A stretch of DNA of 45,205 nucleotides from an uncultured Pelagibacteraceae bacterium (GTDB lineage: Bacteria; Pseudomonadota; Alphaproteobacteria; Pelagibacterales; Pelagibacteraceae): NCBI GenBank assembly GCA_902597425.1, contig CACJXT010000004.1:1-45205 (forward strand), in the 5' to 3' direction. This document shows positions 14,267 through 22,327 of this stretch, in pieces; position 1 is the stretch's first letter, and every line of letters begins with the position of its first letter. The notes under the pieces are model-generated. The model was not told the origin of the DNA. It saw nothing but the letters and a program-made list of their open reading frames with translations, and did no database searches. The translations under genes were made by a program, and so were the position numbers.

Positions 14267-16967
14267 ATATAAAATCGCAAATATTGAACTTTCTAAGATT
14301 GTTAGTTTATTAGGAAAAATTTTAGGAATTGTTGTTAAAGAACAAGAAGGAACTACTCTTTATAATAAAATAGAGGAAATAAGATCACTGTCTAAAGCAA
14401 GCAGAGGAACAAAAAATAAGAAGAAAATTAAGTTAAACGAAACAAGAAAATTTCGCCAACTCATATCTACAATTAACAAATTAAAACCAAAAGAATCATT
14501 AGTTATAGCTAGATCTTTTAGTAAATTTTTGAATTTTTCAAATTTAGCAGAGTCACTTGATAGTGTTCATAAAATTGACGAAGGAAATATTCAAAAAACA
14601 CAAGGCACAAATGCATTTATAATTTTAGAAGATGGTATAAATAGATTATTAAAACAGAAATTTGTTTCTAAAGAAAAATTTTATCAAACAGCAAAATCAC
14701 TTAAAGTTGATTTAGTTTTAACTGCTCATCCAACAGAAGTAAAAAGAAGAACGCTTATACAAAAATATACTAATGTAAATAATATTTTAGAAAAATTTAA
14801 CAAATCAAGAATATTTAAACTCAAAAATATTAAAATAGAAACATTAGCCATGGAAAGAAATCTTCATGAAGAAATCACATCAATATGGAAAACAGATGAA
14901 TTAAAAAGATCAAAACCAAAACCAATTGAAGAGGCTCAATGGGGGCTAGCAGTAATTGAAGATAGCTTATGGAATGCAGTTCCAAAAATTTGTTCAAGGT
15001 TTAATGAGTCTGTTGAAACTTATACTGAAAAAAAATTACCAATAGATTTTTCCCCATTAGTGTTTGGATCTTGGATGGGTGGAGATCGAGATGGAAATCC
15101 AAATGTTACTGCTAAGACAACTGAAGAAGTTGTTTTGTTGTCTCGATGGATGGCAGCAAACTTATATGAAAAAGAATTTACAAAAATAATTCAAAAACTA
15201 TCTATGCATGAGTGCTCAAAAGAATTAAAGAAAAAAGTTGGAGATAGTCAAGAACCTTATAGAGCTTATTTAAGACCAATAAGAAACAAACTAAAAACTA
15301 CTCAACATGAAATTGAGATATTTTTAAATCAGAAAAAACCTTTAAAAGATTCTCAATTAGTACAATCTGTTAGTGAAATAATTAATCCTTTAAAAGCTGT
15401 TTACAACTCTTTATGCGAAGTTAAATGTAAAGCAATTGCTGATGGTTCGATATTAGATTTACTTAGAAGAGCTTATTCTTTTGGTCTAAACTTAGCTCGC
15501 CTTGATATACGTCAAGAATCTAAAAAACATTTAAAATTGATGAGAAATATTTGTAAGCATTTAGGTTTGGGAAATTTTGAAGAATGGCCGGAAGATGAAA
15601 AAATTTCTTTTTTGTCTAAGGAATTTAAATCAAAAAGACCTTTGATACCAAAAGATATTTCTTTTGATAAAGAGGACAAAGAAACTTGGTCTACATTTAA
15701 AATGATTTCAAAATTACCAAAAGAATGTTTAGGAGCTTATATTATTTCAATGTCATCTAAAGCATCAGATATTTTAACTGTAGTACTTTTACAAAAAGAA
15801 GCTGGAATGAAATCATGCTTAAGAACAGTTCCTTTATTTGAAACTTTAAGTGATCTTGAAAATGCTCACTATGTGATGCAAGATATTTATAAAATATCTT
15901 GGTACTTAAAATATTTTAAAAACAAACAAGAAGTAATGATTGGATATTCTGATTCAAGTAAAGACGCTGGAAAATTAGCTGCAAGTTGGGCTCAATATTG
16001 CACTCAAGAAAAATTACAAGAATTATCTAATAAATATAAAGTCGACCTTACACTGTTCCATGGACGAGGAGGTTCAGTCGGAAGAGGTGGAGGACCAATT
16101 TATGAAGCTTTATTATCTCAACCTCCTGGAACAGTTAATGGAAGAACACGTGTGACTGAGCAAGGAGAAATTATACAGCAAAAATATGCAACTGAATCAT
16201 TAGCTGAGTACACTCTAGGTACTTATATTGGATCTGTATTAGAAGCAACATTGGCACCACCAATTAAACCAAAAAAAAATTGGCGAGAACTAATGAACAC
16301 TATGAGCAAAGTTTCTACTAGTGCTTATAGAAAAAACTTCATTAATAAAGATTTTTTAAGATATTATTTTAATATTACGCCTCAAAAATTGTTAGAACAA
16401 CTTTCTATTGGTTCAAGACCAGCAAAAAGAAACAATTCAAAAGATGTAAAAAGTTTAAGAGCAATACCTTGGGTTTTTGCTTGGACACAGATACGTTTTC
16501 TTTTGCCTGCATGGCTAGGAATTTATGAAGCATTAAATTTTTCTATTAAAAATAAAAATATTAATATTTTGAAAGATATGTTGAAAGAATGGCCGTATTT
16601 TTACGCTATGATGGATATGTTGGACATGGTTTTAGCAAAAACAGATCAAAGAATAATTAAATTTTATGAAGAATGTCTTGGAGACAAGAATCTAAAAAAT
16701 ACAGGTGAAAAGTTGAGAAAACAATTGTCTACTTTGATCTATTTAAATAGAAAAATAATACCAACTTACATTTTAGAACAAAGAAAAGAATACAGAGATT
16801 CTATTAGAAAAAGAAATACTTATGCAGAAGTATTAAATATCTTACAGGCAGACATTATGAAAAAACTTTATAAAAAGAAATTAAAAGTTAAAGATAAAAA
16901 ACTTCTAATAGATTCGATGTTAATTACAATTGCTGGAATAGCTGCAGCAATGAAAAACGTTGGTTAA
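14250..16967 (+). CDS. ppc: Phosphoenolpyruvate carboxylase
   Basis: It fixes bicarbonate onto PEP to give oxaloacetate, supplying C4 acid to the malate-CoA ligase and closing the assimilation half of the serine cycle. All family signatures are present over 905 residues: LTAHPTEVKRRTL (catalytic His), FGSWMGGDRDGNPNVT, LARLDIRQES, MIGYSDSSKDAGKLAASW, LTLFHGRGGSVGRGGGP and RVTEQGEIIQQKY. The conserved C-terminal tetrapeptide, normally Gln-Asn-Thr-Gly, reads Lys-Asn-Val-Gly here; the terminal glycine is kept. The ATG lies 17 bases inside mtkB. The gene ends two bases before the convergent 115-residue gene, with no obvious terminator between them. Confidence 0.97.
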   Translation: MVKKIKYKIANIELSKIVSLLGKILGIVVKEQEGTTLYNKIEEIRSLSKASRGTKNKKKIKLNETRKFRQLISTINKLKPKESLVIARSFSKFLNFSNLAESLDSVHKIDEGNIQKTQGTNAFIILEDGINRLLKQKFVSKEKFYQTAKSLKVDLVLTAHPTEVKRRTLIQKYTNVNNILEKFNKSRIFKLKNIKIETLAMERNLHEEITSIWKTDELKRSKPKPIEEAQWGLAVIEDSLWNAVPKICSRFNESVETYTEKKLPIDFSPLVFGSWMGGDRDGNPNVTAKTTEEVVLLSRWMAANLYEKEFTKIIQKLSMHECSKELKKKVGDSQEPYRAYLRPIRNKLKTTQHEIEIFLNQKKPLKDSQLVQSVSEIINPLKAVYNSLCEVKCKAIADGSILDLLRRAYSFGLNLARLDIRQESKKHLKLMRNICKHLGLGNFEEWPEDEKISFLSKEFKSKRPLIPKDISFDKEDKETWSTFKMISKLPKECLGAYIISMSSKASDILTVVLLQKEAGMKSCLRTVPLFETLSDLENAHYVMQDIYKISWYLKYFKNKQEVMIGYSDSSKDAGKLAASWAQYCTQEKLQELSNKYKVDLTLFHGRGGSVGRGGGPIYEALLSQPPGTVNGRTRVTEQGEIIQQKYATESLAEYTLGTYIGSVLEATLAPPIKPKKNWRELMNTMSKVSTSAYRKNFINKDFLRYYFNITPQKLLEQLSIGSRPAKRNNSKDVKSLRAIPWVFAWTQIRFLLPAWLGIYEALNFSIKNKNINILKDMLKEWPYFYAMMDMLDMVLAKTDQRIIKFYEECLGDKNLKNTGEKLRKQLSTLIYLNRKIIPTYILEQRKEYRDSIRKRNTYAEVLNILQADIMKKLYKKKLKVKDKKLLIDSMLITIAGIAAAMKNVG

Positions 16968-16969
16968 GC

Positions 16970-17317
16970 TTAAAGAACTAAATTTTTTAAAGTAACTATA
17001 TAATCATCAAATTCTTTTAGAAAACTTTTGCTAGGTTTTATATTTTTTTTTCTTTGGTCAATTGATGTTTTTTCTAAATAAAAAAAACCTTTTTCACAAG
17101 CTTCATTAATTATTAATGCAGATTTAGGTCTAGAAGTTTTAAATAATTTTGTTTTCAGTTCTTCTACAGACAATTTTATATTATGTTTATGTGCAGAAAT
17201 AACTAACAACATCATATGATAGTGTGATGGTGATTTTCTAAAAAAATAGTTGCTAGAACGATGAGAGTGTCTCATTTGTTCTTCCCAAAACTCCAATAAG
17301 TTTTTAGTTTCTTTCAC
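16970..17317 (-). CDS. Small helical protein, possible MarR-like winged-helix regulator, behind tdm
   Basis: A 115-residue, basic, predominantly helical protein. The layout (helix NLLEFWEEQM, helices around HYHMMLLVISAHKHN and VEELKTKLF, a possible recognition helix PKSALIINEACEKGF, then a wing-like FYLEKTSIDQRKKNIKPS) resembles a compact MarR-type winged helix. I cannot prove the family by eye. It begins one base after the tdm stop, so both are on one transcript. A regulator encoded with the TMAO demethylase and acting on the dyad-rich tdm/tmoX spacer is an attractive inference. Other possibilities are a small accessory protein of unknown role. Confidence 0.55.
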   Translation of the reverse strand: MKETKNLLEFWEEQMRHSHRSSNYFFRKSPSHYHMMLLVISAHKHNIKLSVEELKTKLFKTSRPKSALIINEACEKGFFYLEKTSIDQRKKNIKPSKSFLKEFDDYIVTLKNLVL

Positions 17318-17318
17318 C

Positions 17319-19643
17319 TTATCCTTTAACTTTTGATTTTGTTGGATTGTAGAATGGAAAAGCTATAACTTTTGCTCCAATTCTTTTTTGATGACCATCT
17401 ATTTTTCCAACTTCAACTTCTGTACCTATTTCTGAATATTTTGTATCTATTCTACAAAGGGCAATATTTTTATTAAGTGTTTTTGACAGCATTCCACTAG
17501 TTACAATTCCTACTTGTCCTCTACCAACATGAACCGTATTACTATTTGCAGCTGGCTCATGACCTATAAGTTCTAGGCCAACTAGTTTTTTCTGTGGATT
17601 TACTTTTCTTTTTATTAATTCTTCCTTGCCTATAAAATCATCTTCTTTTGTTTTAAGAGGTACGGTAAATCCTATTCCTGCTTCAAATGGGTCTGTTTTG
17701 TCATCAAATTCATATCCATAAAAAATTAATCCTGCTTCAATACGAACCATGTCTAAGGCCTCTAAACCAAGAGGAGATATATTAAACTCTTTTCCTGATT
17801 CCCATACTTTATCCCAAACAGCTCCGGCATCTTTTGGATGGCACCATATTTCATAACCTAATTCTCCAGTATAACCTGTTCTTGAAACAACAATAGGAAT
17901 TCCTGTTACACCATCTATTCTTGCTATTGTTAATCTAAACCATTCAAGATTTTGGATGGAAGGCTGTGTGTCAGGCGTCCATACGAATTTTTGTAATATT
18001 TTTCTGCTGTTTGGGCCTTGAACAGCGATATTATGAATTTGATCTGTTGATGATTTTACCCAAACTTTAAATTTTTTCTTTTTAGCCTGTTCTTTTAACC
18101 ATTCCCCACCATATTCTTGACCACCAACCCATCTGAAATTATCTTGTCCTAATTTCATTATAGTGCCATCATCAATCATACATCCATTTTCGTAACACAT
18201 TGCTGTATACACAATTTGTCCAACAGACAATTTTTTTACATTACGAGTAAGAGTATATTGCATTAAATTTTCTGCATCTGGACCCAAAATTTCAAATTTT
18301 CTCAAAGGAGAAAGGTCTGTTACAATCGCACTTTCTCTACACGCAGTATATTCTTTTATTGCACCATAATTTGTATAATTATTTGCTAACCAATATCCAT
18401 TATAATTTATAAAATTTTTCGTAAGACTGGATGTTTTTTTATGAAAACCAGTCTCTTGTGTTATTTTTGGTTCAGAATCTGTGTTCACTCTAAAAGCTAC
18501 TCCCTTCGAAATTTTTTTTTCTTTAGGATAAGTTCTAACAAAAATATCAGTAGGATTCCATCCATTTGCTGGGTCAACATCACAAGGACAAGCTGAAGAA
18601 GCACAAGTTAAATCTTTTAAAGCTCTAAATAATACATAATCACCTGGTCTTGACCATGGCTCATCAAAAGATGCAACATTATTGGCATCAATTGCAGTAT
18701 TAAAAAAAAGATTTATTGCTGTCCAACCTTTTCTTGATTTAACATCGTACTTTTTTAAAACACCATTAAAATTTTCTGAACAATTGATATGACCCATATA
18801 ACCCATATCTTCATAATACTTTGCAGTGCATGCATAATTAAAAGTGTCATGCCTACCAACTGTGTCTCTTATAACTTCGATTACTGGATCATGTTCTGCA
18901 TCAAAAAATTTTGAAAACAAACCTGGGGTGGGGTAGGCGGAACCCATGAAAGTTCGAGTTGCAGTAGGATCTATTAAACTTTCAATTCCTTCATTTAATT
19001 TACGTGAGTCAAAAGCTAAAAAATCAGAACATTGTCTTCCAGCAGGATCAATTATTTGGATATATTCTCCAGCTTTTACCTCATAAGTTTCAGCAGTTCT
19101 TCTTTTAACAAGTTTTTCAGTAGTTGGATCATAAAGTGGATCTGGTAAAACATATTGTTCTTCTGTTTCTTTAAACTTAGATTTATTTAAAAAAACTGTT
19201 AAATCTGTTGGAGGATTTTGTTCATGAATATTCATTGGTTCTCCAGGTGCAGCAAGCATAACAGTGCATTTATCTTTTGATTGCAAAGTTATCTTTTCAC
19301 CCATCACACAATCTTTATCAAATACTATTGATGATTTTGCTTTACTTAGATCAAAATTTTTACGTTTAAATAATTTAGAAATTTTTTCATCTTGAGAAAT
19401 TGTTTTTTTTGAAAAATTAGCATTTGAATTTTCTTTTAAATTTAAAATTGATAAATCGCTTTTACCCCTTGAGTTAAAAACAATTATTTCACAAGTTTGT
19501 TTACCTTCATCATTTACAATTTCTATTTTGTCTTCAGGCAAGACTTCTATTACTGATAAACCACCACCTCTTACATAGTATCTTTCAACTCCAGGTGGTA
19601 ATGTTCTTAAACCGGGATTTTTAATATCAAGACTTGTTAGCAT
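17319..19643 (-). CDS. tdm: Trimethylamine N-oxide demethylase
   Basis: It splits TMAO to dimethylamine and formaldehyde. The architecture is the known Tdm one: an N-terminal DUF1989-type zinc domain (to about residue 380) and a C-terminal GcvT-like tetrahydrofolate-binding domain (about 405-770, with ECTACRESAIV-like YTACRESAIVTDLSPLR, NIAVQGPNSRKIL, GYTGELGYEIW and LDMVRIEAGLIFYGYE). Counting from this ATG, Cys272, Cys352 and Cys354 (SACPCDVDP) have the 80/2 spacing I recall for the zinc ligands of studied Tdm enzymes. I start at the ATG (complement of 19641-19643), giving 774 residues; a TTG six codons upstream is possible. The gene is divergent from tmoX and followed by a small putative regulator. 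Confidence 0.92.
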   Translation of the reverse strand: MLTSLDIKNPGLRTLPPGVERYYVRGGGLSVIEVLPEDKIEIVNDEGKQTCEIIVFNSRGKSDLSILNLKENSNANFSKKTISQDEKISKLFKRKNFDLSKAKSSIVFDKDCVMGEKITLQSKDKCTVMLAAPGEPMNIHEQNPPTDLTVFLNKSKFKETEEQYVLPDPLYDPTTEKLVKRRTAETYEVKAGEYIQIIDPAGRQCSDFLAFDSRKLNEGIESLIDPTATRTFMGSAYPTPGLFSKFFDAEHDPVIEVIRDTVGRHDTFNYACTAKYYEDMGYMGHINCSENFNGVLKKYDVKSRKGWTAINLFFNTAIDANNVASFDEPWSRPGDYVLFRALKDLTCASSACPCDVDPANGWNPTDIFVRTYPKEKKISKGVAFRVNTDSEPKITQETGFHKKTSSLTKNFINYNGYWLANNYTNYGAIKEYTACRESAIVTDLSPLRKFEILGPDAENLMQYTLTRNVKKLSVGQIVYTAMCYENGCMIDDGTIMKLGQDNFRWVGGQEYGGEWLKEQAKKKKFKVWVKSSTDQIHNIAVQGPNSRKILQKFVWTPDTQPSIQNLEWFRLTIARIDGVTGIPIVVSRTGYTGELGYEIWCHPKDAGAVWDKVWESGKEFNISPLGLEALDMVRIEAGLIFYGYEFDDKTDPFEAGIGFTVPLKTKEDDFIGKEELIKRKVNPQKKLVGLELIGHEPAANSNTVHVGRGQVGIVTSGMLSKTLNKNIALCRIDTKYSEIGTEVEVGKIDGHQKRIGAKVIAFPFYNPTKSKVKG

Positions 19644-19783
19644 TATGCATAATCGTATCAATACATGGCGTCTAAGTAAAACCTATATTAGACGTATTCC
19701 AGGTTGACTATCCATTACAAATAGATGCATAATTAGAAATATTAATAATTATTAATACAAATAAATATAAAGGAGGGGTAATA
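19644..19783. promoter_or_regulatory. Divergent tdm/tmoX control region with several dyads
   Basis: A 140-base spacer. Visible elements are a perfect palindrome ATTATGCATAAT touching the tdm start (19642-19653), GTATCAATAC (19655-19664), and the inverted repeat CGTCTAA-N12-TTAGACG (19669-19675 / 19688-19694) centred between the two genes. The string ATGCATAATTA recurs at 19725-19735 on the tmoX side. A good ribosome-binding site, AAAGGAGGGGTAATA, precedes tmoX. The arrangement suggests shared, probably TMAO-responsive regulation; the regulator is not proven. Confidence 0.5.
19704..19733 (+). promoter_or_regulatory. Likely sigma-70-type promoter of tmoX
   Basis: TTGACT (19704-19709) and CATAAT (19728-19733) are separated by 18 bases, close to the consensus. 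The -10 overlaps the second ATGCATAATTA copy. Transcription would start about 40 bases before the tmoX ATG, leaving room for the strong Shine-Dalgarno sequence. Confidence 0.5.
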
Positions 19784-20725
19784 ATGAAGAAAATATTATC
19801 TTTAATATCTGCTGTTTTGATATCGTTAGTGAGTTTTACTACCGTTCAAGCAGCCGACAGTAAAAAACCCACTCGAATTCCAACACACAATTGGTCAAGC
19901 CAAGTTGTAATGGCTTACGTGATTGGTGGAATTATAGAAGACATGGGTGGAAATGTAGAATATGTACCAGCTGACTCTCAGGCAGTTTATGAGTCAATTC
20001 GAATAGGTGATGTAGACATATCACACGAAGTTTGGGAATCTGCTTTTGGTAAATCATTTACTACAGCTCTAGATGCTGGTGGTTTACTTGACTGGGGAGA
20101 TCACGAAGCAAGAACTCTTGAAGATATGGGATATCCTAACTGGGTAACTGACAAAGGATTATGTCCAGGTCTTCCAGATTGGACTGCTTTAAAAAATCCT
20201 GATTGTGCTAAAAACTTTGTAACACCTGACTCAGATGGAAAAGGAAGAATGTTAGAAGGTCCACAAACTTGGCACGGTGACTTAATACCTCAAAGAATTG
20301 ATGCTTTAGGTTTAGGAGATCTTTGGTGGGTTAAATTTGCTGGAAGTGCAGATGCACTTTGGGCAGAATTAGCAGCAGCTGAGAAAGAAGGAAGAGGAAC
20401 TATTATATTTAACTGGACACCAAACTTTACAGATGGTGCTGGTTTTACATTTATAGACTTTCCTCCATACACTGCTGGTTGTAGACCAGAAGATGGTGGT
20501 GATGGAAAATGTGGTTCGCCAGATGGTTATTTGAAAAAGGCTGTAAATGCCGACTGGACAAAAACTCATCCAGCAGCAGCTAAAATGTTCAAAAGACTTT
20601 CATTCTCTACAGGTCAAATTGGTGCAATGGCGGCTTTAGTTGACGTTGACAAAATGACTCACGAAGATGCAGGTAAAAAATGGTTAGCTGATAACGAGTC
20701 TGTTTGGAAAGCTTGGACTAAATAA
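19784..20725 (+). CDS. tmoX: TMAO-binding periplasmic protein of an ABC transporter
   Basis: A substrate-binding protein of the glycine betaine/OpuAC family. A signal peptide (MKKILSLISAVLISLVSF, cleavage after VQA) is followed by a mature domain rich in Trp and Tyr that can cage a quaternary or N-oxide amine (HNWSSQVVMAYVIGG, SHEVWES, GLLDWGDHE, PQTWHGD, IIFNWTPNF). The length (313) and opening fit TmoX of marine bacteria rather than classical ProX. The cysteine pairs CPGLPDW...NPDC and AGCRPEDGGDGKC probably form disulfides in the periplasm. It is divergent from tdm, has the strongest ribosome-binding site in the area and is followed by a strong terminator, consistent with much higher expression than the ATPase and permease genes 1.6 kb downstream. 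Confidence 0.9.
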   Translation: MKKILSLISAVLISLVSFTTVQAADSKKPTRIPTHNWSSQVVMAYVIGGIIEDMGGNVEYVPADSQAVYESIRIGDVDISHEVWESAFGKSFTTALDAGGLLDWGDHEARTLEDMGYPNWVTDKGLCPGLPDWTALKNPDCAKNFVTPDSDGKGRMLEGPQTWHGDLIPQRIDALGLGDLWWVKFAGSADALWAELAAAEKEGRGTIIFNWTPNFTDGAGFTFIDFPPYTAGCRPEDGGDGKCGSPDGYLKKAVNADWTKTHPAAAKMFKRLSFSTGQIGAMAALVDVDKMTHEDAGKKWLADNESVWKAWTK

Positions 20726-20750
20726 GCACAAAAGCTAATAAATTATAAAT

Positions 20751-20784
20751 CTCTCCCAACAATGTTGGGGGGGGATTTTTTTTT
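20751..20784 (+). terminator. Rho-independent terminator after tmoX
   Basis: CTCTCCCAACA and TGTTGGGGGGGGA flank a single base; the core pairing is CCCAACA/TGTTGGG with further G-U or G-C pairs outside, followed by a run of nine T. This is the clearest intrinsic terminator in the window, 25 bases after the tmoX stop. It separates tmoX from the genes that follow. Confidence 0.85.
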
Positions 20785-20831
20785 AAGTTTGTAAATCCAC
20801 ATGGATTAGAATTAGAAAAGAAATTAGTTAA

Positions 20832-21293
20832 ATGTTAAAGTGTTTTTTATATATATCTCTCGGCTTATTGTTCTTTACTATATCATTTGCTAAAAATGTA
20901 AATATACAAGAGGATATTGAACTTGGTTTTGTATGCGAGTTAGAAAAGAAAATACTTAAGAATTCAGAATATAATTATACAACTTTTCTAGCCAAAGATT
21001 TAGATGAAAAAGGGTTAGATAAGTTTGAAATTTTTGCAAAACAACCAGAAACACTATTGATTAATGGACTATCATTGTTCTTTTCAAAAACCGTAAAATT
21101 TGATGTCAAAGTTGTAAATAAAGACATAGTTTTATTTAAAGCTTTTAATAAAGAAAAGAATTACTCAGAGTCAGGCATAATAACTAGAAAATCTGGTGAA
21201 TTAGTTCATGAAATTACAAGAAATTTAAAAAGTGACAACTTAGAAAAAGATATTTCCTTTTATTCTTGTAGAAAAAAGGAGAAAAAAGTCTGA
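20832..21293 (+). CDS. Small exported protein of unknown function (153 aa)
   Basis: An N-terminal signal peptide (MLKCFLYISLGLLFFTISFA, cleavage likely before KNVN) directs a ~133-residue mature domain outside the inner membrane. The mature part has two cysteines near its ends (GFVCELEKK and FYSCRKK) that may form a disulfide, and alternating hydrophobic strands (VKFDVKVVNKDIVLF, ESGIITRKSGELVHEI) suggesting a small beta-rich domain. I do not recognise a family. It stands first of three small envelope-type genes lying between tmoX and tmoW. The preceding terminator argues against co-transcription with tmoX, and the spacer is AT-rich with no clear promoter. Confidence 0.65.
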   Translation: MLKCFLYISLGLLFFTISFAKNVNIQEDIELGFVCELEKKILKNSEYNYTTFLAKDLDEKGLDKFEIFAKQPETLLINGLSLFFSKTVKFDVKVVNKDIVLFKAFNKEKNYSESGIITRKSGELVHEITRNLKSDNLEKDISFYSCRKKEKKV

Positions 21294-21324
21294 TTTTTTT
21301 TTATATAATTTAGTGTAAAATATA

Positions 21325-21702
21325 ATGATGAAAAAATATCTCATTTACATAATTTTAAGTTTTTTAATTACAAATTCAGTATTAGCTCGAAAAACAGGTT
21401 GTGAGGGAAACTGTGTAGATGGTTTTGGTAAATGGACCTATACAGATAAAACAACTTATGAAGGAGAATGGGTTGGAACAAAAAAAAATGGTCAAGGACT
21501 TGAAATTTGGCCTAATGGATATGTTTATGAAGGTGAATTTAAAAATAGCGAGTGGAGTGGACAAGGAATTTTAACTTTTCCAAATGGTGCAACTTATGAA
21601 GGAGAGTGGGCCAATGGTTTCATGAATGGTGAAGGAACATTTACTTGGTCTGATGGAAAAGAAAAAACAGGCACTTGGGTAAACGGTGAATTGCAAGAAT
21701 AA
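21325..21702 (+). CDS. Exported MORN-repeat protein
   Basis: A 125-residue protein with a signal peptide (MKKYLIYIILSFLITNSVLA) and three to four MORN repeats of the form Y-x-G-x-[WF]-x-x-G-x-x-[GN]-x-G: YEGEWVGTKKNGQGL, YEGEFKNSEWSGQG, YEGEWANGFMNGEG and a final KTGTWVNGEL. An N-terminal pair, GCEGNCVDGFGKW, supplies two close cysteines. MORN repeats bind membranes or proteins in other systems; the bacterial exported versions are mostly uncharacterised. The coding region opens with ATGATG, so the second ATG (21328) is equally possible. It lies in the three-gene small-envelope group and ends 8 bases before the next gene. Confidence 0.8.
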   Translation: MMKKYLIYIILSFLITNSVLARKTGCEGNCVDGFGKWTYTDKTTYEGEWVGTKKNGQGLEIWPNGYVYEGEFKNSEWSGQGILTFPNGATYEGEWANGFMNGEGTFTWSDGKEKTGTWVNGELQE

Positions 21703-21710
21703 TTAAAACA

Positions 21711-22262
21711 ATGCTACAAGGTAGATATTTAAATAAATTAAAGGAGTTACCCGAACCAGTTAGACAATTCGGTGGTCTTATTACTATAACATTTATCGTA
21801 ATTTTATCTTTTGCTATTTTAAATATTTTTTGGGGTGGAGGTGATGAATTAGTTAGAAAAATGAAATTAGAAGAGGAAAGAATTGCAAAAGAAAAAGAAC
21901 TAAGCAAACTGATTTCAAGCCTTCCATCAGGTATTCTAGTACCCTATGAAGGAACAGAAGGCCATAAATTGTCCGAAGAACAACACGAAGCAGTTTGCAA
22001 TGCAACAAAAATTGTATCTCAGCGTTCTGTTATGGGCGCTAATTTAACAAATTTTAAAGCTAAACACATATATACTATTAACGGTAATGATATTAAAGAA
22101 ACATTTGTTAAGTGGGACAAAGAGAAAAATAAATGCTTTGCTGGTTTTACTGTAACTGGAAGTAATGTTGGAGTAAATGAAACAATTACTGTTAGTGGAG
22201 AGGTTTTAAGTTTTTTCAATACTGGAATTGATACAAGAGTTTATTTTATTAAAAATTTTTAG
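21711..22262 (+). CDS. Membrane-anchored unknown protein (183 aa)
   Basis: The N-terminus is cytoplasmic and basic (MLQGRYLNKLKELPEPVRQFGG). One transmembrane helix follows (ITITFIVILSFAILNIFW, about 24-41), then a charged coiled segment (DELVRKMKLEEERIAKEKELSKL) and a periplasmic-looking domain containing two cysteines (EAVCNATK, NKCFAGFTV) and several beta-strand-like segments. I recognise no family. It is the third small envelope gene before tmoW. Directly after its stop is a perfect-looking Shine-Dalgarno sequence (AGGGAGGTAA) with no start codon at the right distance. Confidence 0.6.
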   Translation: MLQGRYLNKLKELPEPVRQFGGLITITFIVILSFAILNIFWGGGDELVRKMKLEEERIAKEKELSKLISSLPSGILVPYEGTEGHKLSEEQHEAVCNATKIVSQRSVMGANLTNFKAKHIYTINGNDIKETFVKWDKEKNKCFAGFTVTGSNVGVNETITVSGEVLSFFNTGIDTRVYFIKNF

Positions 22263-22327
22263 GGAGGTAAAACAACAATTATATAGACTTTATTTTTACT
22301 AAATTTCGTATAACTTGTTAAAAGATT
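22261..22327 (+). promoter_or_regulatory. tmoW leader with orphan Shine-Dalgarno sequence and possible promoter
   Basis: AGGGAGGTAA at 22261-22270 is a strong ribosome-binding site, but the codons after it (ATT ATA TAG) do not open a gene and the tmoW ATG is about 60 bases further. TATAAC (22309-22314) lies 13 bases before that ATG and could be a -10 element, with TAGACT (22284-22289) as a poorly spaced -35. tmoW itself has no Shine-Dalgarno sequence, so a short-leader transcript is possible. Confidence 0.35.

Noticed and set aside
16960-16975. TTAAGCTTAA palindrome between ppc and the 115-residue gene as a terminator
   Set aside because: Only five base pairs per arm with no loop and no T tail.
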